From positions 1 to 57,961 of the forward strand of contig QHZB01000184.1 of the NCBI GenBank assembly GCA_003224525.1: a DNA stretch of 57,961 bases, in the 5' to 3' direction. The notes beneath the pieces were generated by a model. That model did no database searches. It was not told the DNA's origin and saw only the letters and a program-made list of their open reading frames with translations. The stretch's first letter is position 1; the number at the start of each line of letters is the position of its first letter. Shown one piece after another: positions 47,031-56,702 of the stretch. The position numbers and the translations under genes were made by a program. The stretch comes from Acidobacteriota bacterium (GTDB lineage Bacteria > Acidobacteriota > Terriglobia > Acidiferrales > UBA7541).

Positions 47031-48050
47031 ATGCAGCTTGGGATGATCGGATTGGGAAGGATGGGCGCCAACATGGTTCGGCGCCTGCAAAAAAGCGGTC
47101 ACAAGTGCGTCGTGTATGACCGCAGCGCGGATTCCGTCAAACAACTGGAAGGTGAAGGCGCAACTGGAGCAACGTCGCTCGATGGTTTCGTCAAGAACCT
47201 GCAAAAGCCCCGCGCGATCTGGCTCATGGTGCCGGCGGCGGTGGTCGACGCCTCGCTACGCGATTTAGTGGGCCAGCTTGAAAAGGACGACGTCGTCATC
47301 GATGGTGGAAATTCCTACTACATCGATGATATCCGCCGCGCGAAAGAACTCTCGGCCAAGGGAATCCATTATTGTGACGTCGGCACCAGCGGCGGCGTCT
47401 GGGGACTCGAACGCGGCTATTGCCAGATGATCGGAGGCGAAACCGACGTGGTGAAGCGCCTTGATCCGATTTTCAAAACGCTCGCGCCCGGTCGCGGCAA
47501 CGTCGATCGCACACCCGGCCGCGACAAGCTAGCTGGCACCGCCGAGGAAGGCTATCTTCACTGCGGCCCTTCCGGCGCCGGTCACTTCGTCAAGATGGTC
47601 CACAACGGCATCGAGTACGGCTTGATGGCGGCTTACGCCGAAGGCTTGAACATTCTCAAGCACGCCAACGCGGGCAAATCTCAACGCGAGGCCGACGCGG
47701 AAACCACTCCGCTACGGAATCCCGAACACTATCAGTACGACTTCAATCTCGCTGACGTCACGGAAGTGTGGCGGCGGGGCAGCGTCGTAGCATCCTGGTT
47801 GCTGGATCTGACTGCCATTTCCCTGCTCGATCAGCCGACGCTCGAACGCTTCTCGGGCCGCGTCTCCGATTCCGGTGAAGGCCGCTGGACCATCCTCGCC
47901 GCCATCGAATCGACCACGCCCGCGCCTGTTCTGACCGCATCTCTGTTTCAGAGGTTTACATCGCGCGGCGAGGACGATTTTGCGGGGAAAGTACTGTCCG
48001 CGATGCGCTTCCAATTCGGCGGGCACGTCGAAAAGAAGTCCGGCCATTAG
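47031..48050 (+). CDS. gnd: 6-phosphogluconate dehydrogenase, short (GntZ/YqeC-like) form
   Basis: Oxidatively decarboxylates 6-phosphogluconate to ribulose 5-phosphate. 339 residues, so the short form, not the 470-residue E. coli type. The Rossmann loop is [11 protein letters not shown], the substrate segment is [21 protein letters not shown], and the catalytic Lys lies in [14 protein letters not shown]. Short forms often prefer NAD; cofactor choice is not proven here. It is 43 nt after pgi and 45 nt before zwf. Confidence 0.93.
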   Translation: MQLGMIGLGRMGANMVRRLQKSGHKCVVYDRSADSVKQLEGEGATGATSLDGFVKNLQKPRAIWLMVPAAVVDASLRDLVGQLEKDDVVIDGGNSYYIDDIRRAKELSAKGIHYCDVGTSGGVWGLERGYCQMIGGETDVVKRLDPIFKTLAPGRGNVDRTPGRDKLAGTAEEGYLHCGPSGAGHFVKMVHNGIEYGLMAAYAEGLNILKHANAGKSQREADAETTPLRNPEHYQYDFNLADVTEVWRRGSVVASWLLDLTAISLLDQPTLERFSGRVSDSGEGRWTILAAIESTTPAPVLTASLFQRFTSRGEDDFAGKVLSAMRFQFGGHVEKKSGH

Positions 48051-48095
48051 TAGTAACGCAAAGCGTTTAGTACTAGAAGACAGAAAGTCCCAGCT

Positions 48096-49673
48096 ATGAT
48101 CCCGAACCACGCAGATTCGAATCCCACCGCAGCGCCCTGCGTGATGGTTATTTTTGGCGCGACCGGCGACCTGACGAAACGCAAATTGATTCCCGCGCTT
48201 TGCAATCTCTCTCAGGACGACCTTCTTCCGAAGCAGTTCGCCATTGTTGGCTTCGCCACCAACGACTACAGCACGGAGAGTTTTCGCAAGATGCTGGGCG
48301 AAGAGATTCCCAAGTACGCTCCTGCCCCGGTCGACCTGAAGTTCTGGGAAGGGATCGCCGAGCGCATCTATTACGTTCGTGGTGATTTTCAGGACACCCA
48401 AGCCTACCAGCGGCTGAAAGAGCAAATGGAACAGGCCGACAAGCTGCATAACACGCTCGGTAACAGGTTCTTCTATTTGGCGGTCGCGCCAAGGTTCTTC
48501 TCCCCTATCGTCAAAAAGCTGGGCGAATGCCGACTGACCAAGGAAGAAAACGACCGCTGGGCGCGCGTGATCATCGAAAAGCCCTTTGGCCATGACCTGG
48601 AATCCGCCAAACAGCTCAACCAGGAATTGAAGCAGGTTCTGACGGAGAACCAGATCTACCGCATCGACCACTATCTCGGCAAAGAGACCGTCCAAAACGT
48701 GATGGTCTTTCGCTTTTCGAACAACATCATCGAGCCGTTGTGGAACCGCAATTACGTCGACCACGTGCAGATCACCGCCGCGGAAACCGTCGGCGTCGAG
48801 CATCGCGGCGGTTTCTATGAAACCGCTGGCGCCTTGCGCGACATGGTGCCGAACCACCTGTTCCAGCTATTGACCATGACGGCCATGGAGCCGCCTATTT
48901 CCTTCGATGCCGATCAAGTCCGCAATAAACAAGCCGAAGTCCTGCACGCCATCCAGCCGCTCAACCCCGAAGATGTCTTGAAAAACATGGTCCGCGGCCA
49001 GTACGGTCCCGGCACGGTGGACGGCCAGCGCGTCGTTGGCTACCGCAGCGAACCGGATGTGGCGCCGGATTCGAATACGGAAACGTTTGTCGCGCTGAAA
49101 TTGCAGATCGACAACTGGCGCTGGGCGGGCGTGCCGTTCTACCTGCGCACGGGAAAGCGGCTCGCGCAACGCACGACGGAGATCGTGATCCAGTTCCGCA
49201 GGACACCCTTCGTCCTGTTCCGCAACACCACGGTAAAAAATCTGGAAACCAACCGCCTGGTCATCCATATTCAGCCCGAGGAAGGCATCTCGCTCAGCTT
49301 CGGCGCAAAGGTTCCCGGATCGGTCATGAAGCTCGGTCTCGTGAATATGGATTTCGATTACTGCACCTATTTCGGATTGGAGCACAGCACCGGCTACGAG
49401 AGACTGCTGCGCGATTGCATGGCGGGTGATGCCACGCTCTTCCAGCGCTCGGACATGGTCGAAGCCGGATGGAATGTGATTCAGCCCATCCTGGACGTAT
49501 GGCACGCTTTGCCCGCCCGTGGTTTCCCGAACTATGCGGCGGGTTCTTGGGGACCTATCGAGGCAGACGAATTGCTGGAACGCGACGGGCGCTCGTGGCG
49601 GCGCATCGGGGAAGAAGAAATTGACAAGCGCGGCCGGATCGCCGCTCCCGATAAAGCGGGAATCATCACCTGA
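48096..49673 (+). CDS. zwf: Glucose-6-phosphate 1-dehydrogenase
   Basis: First step of the oxidative pentose phosphate route, making NADPH and 6-phosphogluconolactone. 525 residues. The cofactor loop is [18 protein letters not shown] near residues 18-35, the substrate and active-site motif is [14 protein letters not shown], and [14 protein letters not shown] precedes it. Placed between gnd and pgl (11-nt gap), giving the full oxidative branch in order of genes, if not of reactions. Confidence 0.97.
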   Translation: MIPNHADSNPTAAPCVMVIFGATGDLTKRKLIPALCNLSQDDLLPKQFAIVGFATNDYSTESFRKMLGEEIPKYAPAPVDLKFWEGIAERIYYVRGDFQDTQAYQRLKEQMEQADKLHNTLGNRFFYLAVAPRFFSPIVKKLGECRLTKEENDRWARVIIEKPFGHDLESAKQLNQELKQVLTENQIYRIDHYLGKETVQNVMVFRFSNNIIEPLWNRNYVDHVQITAAETVGVEHRGGFYETAGALRDMVPNHLFQLLTMTAMEPPISFDADQVRNKQAEVLHAIQPLNPEDVLKNMVRGQYGPGTVDGQRVVGYRSEPDVAPDSNTETFVALKLQIDNWRWAGVPFYLRTGKRLAQRTTEIVIQFRRTPFVLFRNTTVKNLETNRLVIHIQPEEGISLSFGAKVPGSVMKLGLVNMDFDYCTYFGLEHSTGYERLLRDCMAGDATLFQRSDMVEAGWNVIQPILDVWHALPARGFPNYAAGSWGPIEADELLERDGRSWRRIGEEEIDKRGRIAAPDKAGIIT

Positions 49674-49684
49674 GAGGAGCGCTT

Positions 49685-50443
49685 GTGGATCGTGAGATTC
49701 GAATCCTGGCGGACGGAGCGGCCATCGCAAGACGCGCTGCGCAGGAATTCATTCAAGCCGCCGTGGTCGCCGCGCGAGAGAAAGGCGCTTTCAGCGTCTC
49801 CCTCGCCGGAGGCTCCACGCCCAAAGCACTCTATAGCCTCTTGGTCATTGATCCGGCGCTCCGTTCGCAGGTCCCTTGGGATAAAATACAACTGTTCTTC
49901 GGCGATGAGCGCCAGGTCGGCCCCGGTCATCCGGACAGCAATTTTCGCATGGCGACGGAAGCGATGATTTCGAAAGCGCCGGTCAAACCTGAACAGGTCA
50001 CACGTATCAGAGGCGAATATCCGGACGCGGAGCAGGCCGCGCTAGAATACGAAAGGGCTCTGCGCGAATATTTCAAGCTGAAGGACGGAGAATATCCGCG
50101 TTTTGATCTGGTGCTGGCGGGAATGGGCAACGAGGGCCACACGCTCTCGCTTTTCCCGGGAACGAAAGCTTTGCATGCGGATGGGCGCATCGCCGTGAGA
50201 AACTGGGTGGGCAAATTGTACGCGGAACGCATCACGCTCACTGCGCCGGCTGCCAGCAACGCCGCCCGAGTCATCTTCATGGTGACAGGCGTGGACAAAG
50301 CCCCCGCACTGAAGGCCGTGCTGGAAGGGCCGTTTGAGCCGGAACAATTGCCCGCGCAACTGCTCCAGCCGAAAAACGGAAAACTGCTCTGGCTGGTGGA
50401 CACTGCCGCCGGCAGCATGCTTTCGTTAGGAATTCGAGAATAG
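49685..50443 (+). CDS. pgl: 6-phosphogluconolactonase
   Basis: Hydrolyses 6-phosphogluconolactone. 252 residues of the NagB-like DevB family: FSVSLAGGSTPKALYSLL (phosphate loop), IQLFFGDERQVGPGHPDSNF, and LVLAGMGNEGHTLSLFPG with the catalytic His. The GTG start at 49685 has GAGAGGAGC just upstream and follows zwf by 11 nt. Confidence 0.95.
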   Translation: MDREIRILADGAAIARRAAQEFIQAAVVAAREKGAFSVSLAGGSTPKALYSLLVIDPALRSQVPWDKIQLFFGDERQVGPGHPDSNFRMATEAMISKAPVKPEQVTRIRGEYPDAEQAALEYERALREYFKLKDGEYPRFDLVLAGMGNEGHTLSLFPGTKALHADGRIAVRNWVGKLYAERITLTAPAASNAARVIFMVTGVDKAPALKAVLEGPFEPEQLPAQLLQPKNGKLLWLVDTAAGSMLSLGIRE

Positions 50444-50484
50444 TTGACTGCTTTGATGGTCACACTTGAAATAAGGAGAAAGAA

Positions 50485-51564
50485 ATGGCAACCAGCACGA
50501 TCCAGGGAAACATTCAGACTTATCTCGGCGCAAAGGCGGATTCCCTGCTGGGATTCAAGTCGCCAAAAATCGCCAAGGAGCGCCTGCATCTTCCCGGCCC
50601 GGACTTTGTCGACCGCATCTACGCCTCAACGGACCGCAATCTTCGCGTGCTGACAAATTTGCAGCGCATGTTTGGTCACGGCCGGCTCAGCGGTACAGGT
50701 TATCTCTCGATTCTGCCGGTCGACCAGGGCATTGAGCACTCCGGCGGAGCAAGCTTCGCCAAGAATCCCGATTATTTTGATGGCGGGAACATCGTCAAGC
50801 TGGCCATCGAAGGCGGCTGCAACGCCGTGGCTTCCACCTTCGGGGTGCTCGGCTCCGTCGCGCGCAAGTACGCCCACAAAATCCCTTTCATCGTAAAGAT
50901 CAATCACAATGAGCTGCTGACCTTCCCGAACAAGGCCGATCAAATTCTCTTCGGCACCGTGCAGCAGGCCCACGACATGGGCGCGTCCGCGGTTGGCGCC
51001 ACCATCTACTTCGGCTCCGACCAAAGCGCCCGCCAGATTGTCGAAATCAGCCAGGCCTTCGCGCAAGCGCACCAACTCGGCATGGCCACCGTCCTCTGGT
51101 GCTATCTTCGCAACAACGCATTTAAGAAGGACAAGGACTATCACCTCTCCGCCGACCTCACCGGCCAGGCCAACCATCTCGGCGTAACCATCGAGGCGGA
51201 CATCATCAAGCAAAAGCTGCCGGAAAATAACGGCGGCTATGCGGCGCTCAACATCGGCGATTCCAGCTACGGCAAATTCGACAAGCGCATCTACACCGAT
51301 CTCTGCAGCGACCATCCCATCGACCTGACGCGCTACCAGGTGGCCAACTGTTACATGGGCCGCGCAGGCCTGATCAACAGCGGCGGCGCTTCCGGCGCCA
51401 ACGACTTCGAAGAAGCCGTAGCCACCGCCGTGATCAACAAGCGCGCCGGCGGCACCGGCCTCATCTCCGGCCGAAAAGCCTTCCAGCGCCCGATGAAGGA
51501 AGGCGTCCAGCTCCTCAACACCATCCAGGACGTATACCTTAGTCCCGAAGTCACCATCGCCTAG
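50485..51564 (+). CDS. fbaB: Class I fructose-bisphosphate aldolase (FbaB/DhnA type)
   Basis: Cleaves fructose 1,6-bisphosphate reversibly. 359 residues. [19 protein letters not shown], and the Schiff-base-type Lys in [13 protein letters not shown], mark the archaeal/DhnA class I family. The C-terminal phosphate site reads [13 protein letters not shown]. The ATG has AAATAAGGAGAAAG upstream. Last gene of the operon; an inverted repeat follows its stop. Confidence 0.93.
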   Translation: MATSTIQGNIQTYLGAKADSLLGFKSPKIAKERLHLPGPDFVDRIYASTDRNLRVLTNLQRMFGHGRLSGTGYLSILPVDQGIEHSGGASFAKNPDYFDGGNIVKLAIEGGCNAVASTFGVLGSVARKYAHKIPFIVKINHNELLTFPNKADQILFGTVQQAHDMGASAVGATIYFGSDQSARQIVEISQAFAQAHQLGMATVLWCYLRNNAFKKDKDYHLSADLTGQANHLGVTIEADIIKQKLPENNGGYAALNIGDSSYGKFDKRIYTDLCSDHPIDLTRYQVANCYMGRAGLINSGGASGANDFEEAVATAVINKRAGGTGLISGRKAFQRPMKEGVQLLNTIQDVYLSPEVTIA

Positions 51565-51585
51565 CGCCCAGCGCGGCTCTCGTAT

Positions 51586-51605
51586 GGGCACGAAAGATCG
51601 TGCCC
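51586..51605 (+). terminator. Hairpin after the pentose-phosphate operon
   Basis: GGGCACG (51586-51592), 6-nt loop, CGTGCCC (51599-51605). A 7-bp stem 21 nt after fbaB with no T-tract after it, so a weak terminator or an mRNA-end stabiliser. Confidence 0.4.
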
Positions 51606-51888
51606 CCTCCTAGAGAAGGCGCTTCCCAAGCGCGGTAGGCGCGACACATGTCCTCTAGCTCTCAGTGGCCCAAAAGTTGGCTAGCTGTGTGCTCGTTTTT
51701 TGCGTTTACTTACGAGAATGAAAATGAGTGCCGCCAAAACCGCCGTAATCAGCCCGATAACCGCAATGAGGACCGGATGTCCATGTTGCGAGATGGCCTG
51801 TTAACTGCCCGGTTTGTTGGCAACTGATGGAAAAGAAATTTCCCACCGAGACAGTCCCCTGTATCTGCGGTAAGTACGTCTGGAAGGG
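51606..51888. other. Gap with a membrane-helix gene remnant
   Basis: No intact gene. On the minus strand 51681-51800 reads a single hydrophobic helix and basic tail (PVLIAVIGLITAVLAALIF, then ILVSKRKKRAHS and stop) with a TAA directly before it and no start codon. It resembles the C-terminal anchor of a lost gene. Confidence 0.3.
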
Positions 51889-53580
51889 CTAGTGCTTCGC
51901 GATGTCTTCCGCCATTTTGTCCAGCAATTCGCCCATCACATGAATTGCTGGGAGCGACGCATCCCGGTTCTTTCCGGGCTTTCCAGATGTTTCCTTGCCT
52001 TTCTTCGTTATGGCCGTGGGCCAGTGCTGAGAAATCGGAGTGCCTTGCTCGGAGTACGCAGCGGCATACACAACATTTGATTGCAGGTTGTGGGGCACTT
52101 TTTCCGTCAAGACGGTAGTGACCGTCGTCGTCGCTGATCGGTCATAGGTATAGTGCCACGTTGAGCCGTAGCTCGTCGTGAAAGTCCCGACTCCCGAGAG
52201 GGGCGACATGTCGGCCGAAGCAGATATGTTCTTCAGCGGGTCGATTTCAGAAACGGCCGGCGCTGAGGTGTAAAACACAACCAAGTAATTTTGTGCTCCG
52301 GGCATGGGCGAGTCAGAGAAACACATCCCTGGAAACCTCTTCTGATTCTTTTCGTACCAGTTCGCTGCCCACTCCGGAATGGCCAGAAATAGTTTCTCCT
52401 TATCCAGACTTCCTAAGGACACGTTTTTTGTGCATCCCGCTCTTTGCCCATCATTGAATCCATCTTCCTGAGCGCTAAGGTAAGAAACCACTTCTGGCGG
52501 GCGATCTATCTCCGGCGATGACGTCTGGGGCTCGACAAACAATCCTAGCTTGACGCTTTTCTGTGGCTCACTTGCTACGACTTCTTCTGCCGCCGGAGCT
52601 GCCACCGGACTTGCTTCGGGCTTCAGTGCTCCTGCCGATGCAAATACTTCCGTCTTCCCGTCCGACGGAGGCTCGGGAGTTATGACCGGTGTCGCCATAA
52701 CCGTTGGCAAATTGGTTTCGGCTTTCACCGTAGGCACTGGCGCTTGTGGCGCTGCAAAAACTTCAGTCTTCGCTGCGGGCTGAGGCCCAATGGGTGTTAC
52801 CGAAGCTGGTGTAATTGCTGCCGGGGTCTTTTCCGGGGCCAACAGAGACGCCGGCGCTTGTGCCGCTGTCAAGGCGTTAGTCTTCTGGCCAGGCTGAAGC
52901 AGCGTAGTCGTTGCCGTTTCTGGCGCAGGAGCCGTCGGTGCTGCCGTGAGTTTCACTTCAGTGGGTAGCTTCTTTGGCTCCACGATGTCTTCCCGTGCCG
53001 CGGCTGCTTGAGCTTGCGAATTTTTTTGATATGCCCGCGCAATATCTCCCAGGCCGGCATTGTGTTGCATCTCAAACCGTGCAGACTGCGGCGTTACGTT
53101 TGCTCCTGGCTCCGTTTCCGGCTCAGGCGCAGTGTCTGTTCGAGGTGTCGCCACGTCCCCTGCCGCGGTTGCTTCTGCTTTCGACTTTGACCGCAACGTC
53201 TCGGGCTCGATAATTCCCAGCAGGGCCACGCGGCTCTCCGTCCCGGCGGTTCTAGCGGAAGCTGGCGCAGGCGTCCGTACAACCTCTGGCGGGATTGCAT
53301 TGGCTTTCACCTTGGATCGCAGCGTCTCGGGCTCGATAATTCCCAGGAGGGCCATGCGTTTCTCAGTTTCTGCGGTTTTTCCGGAAGCTTTTGTGGAAAC
53401 TGACGAATTTGCTTTGACTTTAGCAGCCTTGCAAACCATTCCATTAACGAGAGCTTCGTCCGACCCTATATTATTACCTGCGGCCTCAAGAGTCCGGCAG
53501 TCCGAGAATTGCGTATTCTGCGCATAAGTCGGCGAGGGAATCAGCGCCACAAGAACAACTGCAAACGGTATGTATTTCAT
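51889..53580 (-). CDS. Exported Ala/Pro-rich protein with duplicated motif, unknown function
   Basis: About 563 residues from the ATG at 53580, which has AGGAGG 9 nt upstream; another ATG is 6 nt earlier, and the longer frame to 53715 has no support. Signal peptide MKYIPFAVVLVALIPSPTYA. The middle is low-complexity Ala/Pro/Glu-rich linker. A 15-residue motif, ALLGIIEPETLRSK with flank, occurs twice (near residues 80 and 125), and shorter echoes (KLGLFVEPQT, TEVFAAPQAP, TEVFASAGA) follow. The last 180 residues look folded, with three Cys and the segment FPGMCFSDSPMPGAQNYLVV. No known domain was recognised. Confidence 0.7.
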   Translation of the reverse strand: MKYIPFAVVLVALIPSPTYAQNTQFSDCRTLEAAGNNIGSDEALVNGMVCKAAKVKANSSVSTKASGKTAETEKRMALLGIIEPETLRSKVKANAIPPEVVRTPAPASARTAGTESRVALLGIIEPETLRSKSKAEATAAGDVATPRTDTAPEPETEPGANVTPQSARFEMQHNAGLGDIARAYQKNSQAQAAAAREDIVEPKKLPTEVKLTAAPTAPAPETATTTLLQPGQKTNALTAAQAPASLLAPEKTPAAITPASVTPIGPQPAAKTEVFAAPQAPVPTVKAETNLPTVMATPVITPEPPSDGKTEVFASAGALKPEASPVAAPAAEEVVASEPQKSVKLGLFVEPQTSSPEIDRPPEVVSYLSAQEDGFNDGQRAGCTKNVSLGSLDKEKLFLAIPEWAANWYEKNQKRFPGMCFSDSPMPGAQNYLVVFYTSAPAVSEIDPLKNISASADMSPLSGVGTFTTSYGSTWHYTYDRSATTTVTTVLTEKVPHNLQSNVVYAAAYSEQGTPISQHWPTAITKKGKETSGKPGKNRDASLPAIHVMGELLDKMAEDIAKH

Positions 53581-53927
53581 CGCCATTCTCCTCCTCACAG
53601 GATAGCTTTGCTGTGGAGTCCCCGGGGCGGTCAATTGGCCACACACACAGAAGATTAACTGGCCTCTCGGACAGGATCCGTTACACCCTGCGGAGCCGGC
53701 GGGTGCTCCGCTCAACCGGTTGGCGAAGGTAATTGAGCGGGGATGGCAAATCAGTTTACGGACCCGCAGAAAGCGTACATTTCGTGATACTTCCCGGTCT
53801 CTATCATGCTAAGGAGACCGTGGAATGATTTCTGCCCGGCGCCTGAAGCGCAGCATCGTAAGCCGATCCTTGAAACAAAAGCCAGCCTCGCGCATCACAC
53901 TTCTAAACATGGGGTAAGGAGAAAATC

Positions 53928-54701
53928 GTGGCAAACAGGCTGGAAGGAAGGGTAGCGGCAATTACCGGCGGAAGCCAGGGAATCGGGCTGGCCATCGCGC
54001 AGCGGTTCGCGCAGGAAGGTGCGGACGTGGCCTTTTGCTACCGCTCAAACCAGGCGGGAGCGAAGGAAGTAGCCACCGAAATTCATACGCTGGGACGAAA
54101 AGCTGTTGGATTCCAATGCGACGTAGGCCGCGTTGCGGACGGGCAGAAATTCATCGCAGATTCGGTGGCGCAGTTTGGAAAGATCGACATCCTCGTCAAC
54201 AACGCGGGACTCGAACGCCACGCCGATTTCTGGGACGCCACTGAAGAAGATTACGACGCGGTCCTGAACGTCAATCTAAAAGGTCTTTTCTTCATCACGC
54301 AGGCATTCGTGAAACACCGCATGCAGGCGAAGGCCGGCGGAAAAGTCATCAACATCAGCTCCGTGCATGAAGAGCTTCCCTTCCCGCATTTCACTTCGTA
54401 TTGCGCAAGCAAGGGCGGCGTCAAAATGCTGACGCGCAACCTCTCCATCGAACTCGCCCCGCTCGGCATCACCATCAACAACATCGCCCCGGGAGCTATC
54501 GAAACACCCATCAACTCTAAGCTGTTGAACGACCCGGTCAAGCTGAATGCGTTGCTCGGAAACATTCCGCTGAAGCGGCTGGGCAAACCGGAAGATGTAG
54601 CGTCAATGGCGGCATTCCTGGCGAGTTCGGAATCCGACTACGCGACCGGAACGACTTTTTTCGTTGATGGCGGGCTGACCTGGAATTATCAGGAGCAGTA
54701 G
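53928..54701 (+). CDS. Glucose 1-dehydrogenase-like SDR
   Basis: A 257-residue classical SDR. The cofactor loop is ITGGSQGIG near residues 13-21; NNAG, INISSVHEELPFPHFTSYCASKGG (catalytic Ser, Tyr, Lys) and NNIAPGAIETPIN follow. The SSVHE and YCASKGG segments are characteristic of glucose 1-dehydrogenases. The GTG start has AAGGAG upstream. Substrate assignment is by resemblance only. It converges with rpe. Confidence 0.88.
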   Translation: MANRLEGRVAAITGGSQGIGLAIAQRFAQEGADVAFCYRSNQAGAKEVATEIHTLGRKAVGFQCDVGRVADGQKFIADSVAQFGKIDILVNNAGLERHADFWDATEEDYDAVLNVNLKGLFFITQAFVKHRMQAKAGGKVINISSVHEELPFPHFTSYCASKGGVKMLTRNLSIELAPLGITINNIAPGAIETPINSKLLNDPVKLNALLGNIPLKRLGKPEDVASMAAFLASSESDYATGTTFFVDGGLTWNYQEQ

Positions 54702-54754
54702 AAAAGAAACCGGCCTTCCAGTGGTCTTTGAAATTTTTGCCGGTGCTATCTCGT

Positions 54755-55435
54755 TCAAGCACGAGTGAGCGTTGCGGCACGCGCCGCTCCCAGAAGTGTT
54801 TTCGCGTTTTCGCGAACGTTGCCTTTCGCGAAAACCGCGTTACCGGCGACCAGCAGCTCCGCCCCCGCACGCACCACATCACCGACCGTATCGAGTGCCA
54901 CCCCGCCATCCACTTCGATGCGGAACGAAAGGCCAAGCTCTTCGCGGACTTCGGCGAGGGTCTTAATCTTGTGGAGAGCGCCAGGAATGAATTGTTGTGC
55001 CCCGAATCCCGGATTCACGGACATCACCAGAACGTGATGAACCATATCCAGCACTTCTTCCACCATGTGCACCGGCGTGGCGGGATTCAGCACCACGCCT
55101 GATTTGCATCCGTGTAACTCAATCTGTTGCAGCGTGCGATGAAGATGAACGCAGGCTTCCTGGTGCACGGAGATCCAGCTGGCGCCGGCTTCCGCAAAAG
55201 CAGGAATGAATTCGTCAGGGTGTTCGATCATTAGGTGGCAATCGAGGATGCTGTTGGGAAGAGCTTTCCTCAGCGAGGCCACGACCAATGGCCCAATGGT
55301 GATATTCGGCACAAAGTGGCCGTCCATCACATCGCAATGGAGCACCGTGCCCCCCCCATCGAGCGCCGCTTTCGCTTCTTCGCCCAGCCGCGCGAAGTTT
55401 GCGGAAAGAATCGAGGGTGCCAGTTCGATGGTCAT
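54755..55435 (-). CDS. rpe: Ribulose-phosphate 3-epimerase
   Basis: Interconverts ribulose 5-phosphate and xylulose 5-phosphate, completing the pentose phosphate set. From ATG 55435 it is 226 residues, the family size. IELAPSILSANFARLGEE, LHCDVMDGHFVPNITIGP (metal-binding His and Asp), DCHLMIEHP and MSVNPGFGAQQFIP are all diagnostic. The longer frame to 55585 would overlap the next gene and carries an unconserved basic leader, so it is rejected. The last coding residues AATLTRA are normal. Confidence 0.95.
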   Translation of the reverse strand: MTIELAPSILSANFARLGEEAKAALDGGGTVLHCDVMDGHFVPNITIGPLVVASLRKALPNSILDCHLMIEHPDEFIPAFAEAGASWISVHQEACVHLHRTLQQIELHGCKSGVVLNPATPVHMVEEVLDMVHHVLVMSVNPGFGAQQFIPGALHKIKTLAEVREELGLSFRIEVDGGVALDTVGDVVRAGAELLVAGNAVFAKGNVRENAKTLLGAARAATLTRA

Positions 55436-55535
55436 GGGCAGCGAGCCGCTCCTTCCTTTCCTCGAAGAAAACAGATTATACGCGGAAGTTCTTCGATGCT
55501 TGCTGAAAAGTGTGACTCGAGAGAGAATCCGCTCG

Positions 55536-56576
55536 TCACCACGGAATCGTACAGCGTTTCTTGCTGCTCGCGCGTGCGAACTCAAGTAGCCGCATCACCT
55601 CCAGCGCCCGCTCCGGCGTGACCGCCAGCGACGCTCGCCCCAGGATCGCGTCGCGTACATTCGAATAATAATCCCGGTAGTCGCAGTTGGCCGGGGGAAT
55701 GCGTCGCCGTTCGAACAAATCTCGTGAAGGAACGGTAAGTACGCCCCAATTTTCTTCGGGCTCGGCGCCCCATGCCGTGTCCTTGGGAATAAAACCGCGC
55801 CGCAGGTTGGCTTCTTGTGGGTCGAAGGTTTGTTTCACGAAACTGGCTTGCGTGCCGAAAAGGACGAAGCGGGGGCGCGGCGCGGCAGCAAGAATGCTGG
55901 ATCGCAGAACCGCGCGCATGCCGTTCGAATAGTGGAGAGTGATATCAAAGGCATCGTCGGCGGCGGCGTTTTCACGCTCCGCTCGAACGTCGGCGGTTAC
56001 GGCTTCCGGCAGGCCAAAAAGAACCAAGGCGTGATCGATCAGGTGCGGCGCGATGTCGAATAAGATTCCGCTGCCAGGGCGCGCGGCCTCACGCCAGGCG
56101 CCCGGCTTGAGTTGCGGACGGAAGCGGTCGTAACTCGTTTCGAAGCGGACGATGCGTCCAAGCGTGCCGACCTCCAGGAGCTGCCGGACGGCCTGAAAAT
56201 CGCCGTCGTAGCGGCGGTTCTGATAGACGGTGAGCAGGCGATTGGCGTCCTTCGCAAACTGCACGAGAGAAACAGCCTCTTCGAGAGTTGTTGTGAACGG
56301 TTTATCGACGACCACGTCGCGGCCTGCCTCAAGGCACTGCCGCGCGAAGGAATAGTGCGTCTCGTTAGGAGTGGCAATCACGATGAGGCGTATCTCCGAA
56401 ATCGAAAGTAATTCGTCCAGGCTCCTCACGATTCGAACGTCGGGATATTCCTCGGCTGCTTCGGTGCCGGTGCGTTGCAGAATGGCGGCGAGATGCAGAC
56501 CAGGCACAGCGCGGATCACCGGCGCGTGGAACGCGCGGCCGGCGAGACCGAATCCTATGAGGCCGACTTCAATCAT
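55536..56576 (-). CDS. Gfo/Idh/MocA-family oxidoreductase
   Basis: 346 residues. N-terminal Rossmann domain with LIGFGLAGRAFHAPVI, then VVVDKPFTTTLEEA (the family's EKP motif as DKP) and the catalytic-region DIAPHLIDHALVLFG. Acts on sugars or inositols with NAD(P), probably cytosolic. It lies upstream of rpe on the same strand with about 100 nt between, and is divergent from the MFS gene, hinting at a shared sugar route. Substrate not determinable. Confidence 0.9.
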   Translation of the reverse strand: MIEVGLIGFGLAGRAFHAPVIRAVPGLHLAAILQRTGTEAAEEYPDVRIVRSLDELLSISEIRLIVIATPNETHYSFARQCLEAGRDVVVDKPFTTTLEEAVSLVQFAKDANRLLTVYQNRRYDGDFQAVRQLLEVGTLGRIVRFETSYDRFRPQLKPGAWREAARPGSGILFDIAPHLIDHALVLFGLPEAVTADVRAERENAAADDAFDITLHYSNGMRAVLRSSILAAAPRPRFVLFGTQASFVKQTFDPQEANLRRGFIPKDTAWGAEPEENWGVLTVPSRDLFERRRIPPANCDYRDYYSNVRDAILGRASLAVTPERALEVMRLLEFARASSKKRCTIPW

Positions 56577-56702
56577 GGGAGACCATCATTCCGAAGAAGC
56601 GAATGCTAAAGAGTATCGAACTTTAGAATTCCAAGCAGAAGGATTTTCCAGAAACGCCAAGTTGCTTGAAAGGGCGGCGTCCTTCAGAATGACGGATCAC
56701 CC

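Noticed and set aside
47712-48857. 381-codon minus-strand frame spanning gnd and zwf
   Set aside because: It runs across the gap between two conserved genes on the opposite strand and carries no recognisable domain.
55436-55585. N-terminal extension of ribulose-phosphate epimerase
   Set aside because: Would overlap the Gfo/Idh/MocA gene; epimerases start at the MTIELAPSIL-type segment.
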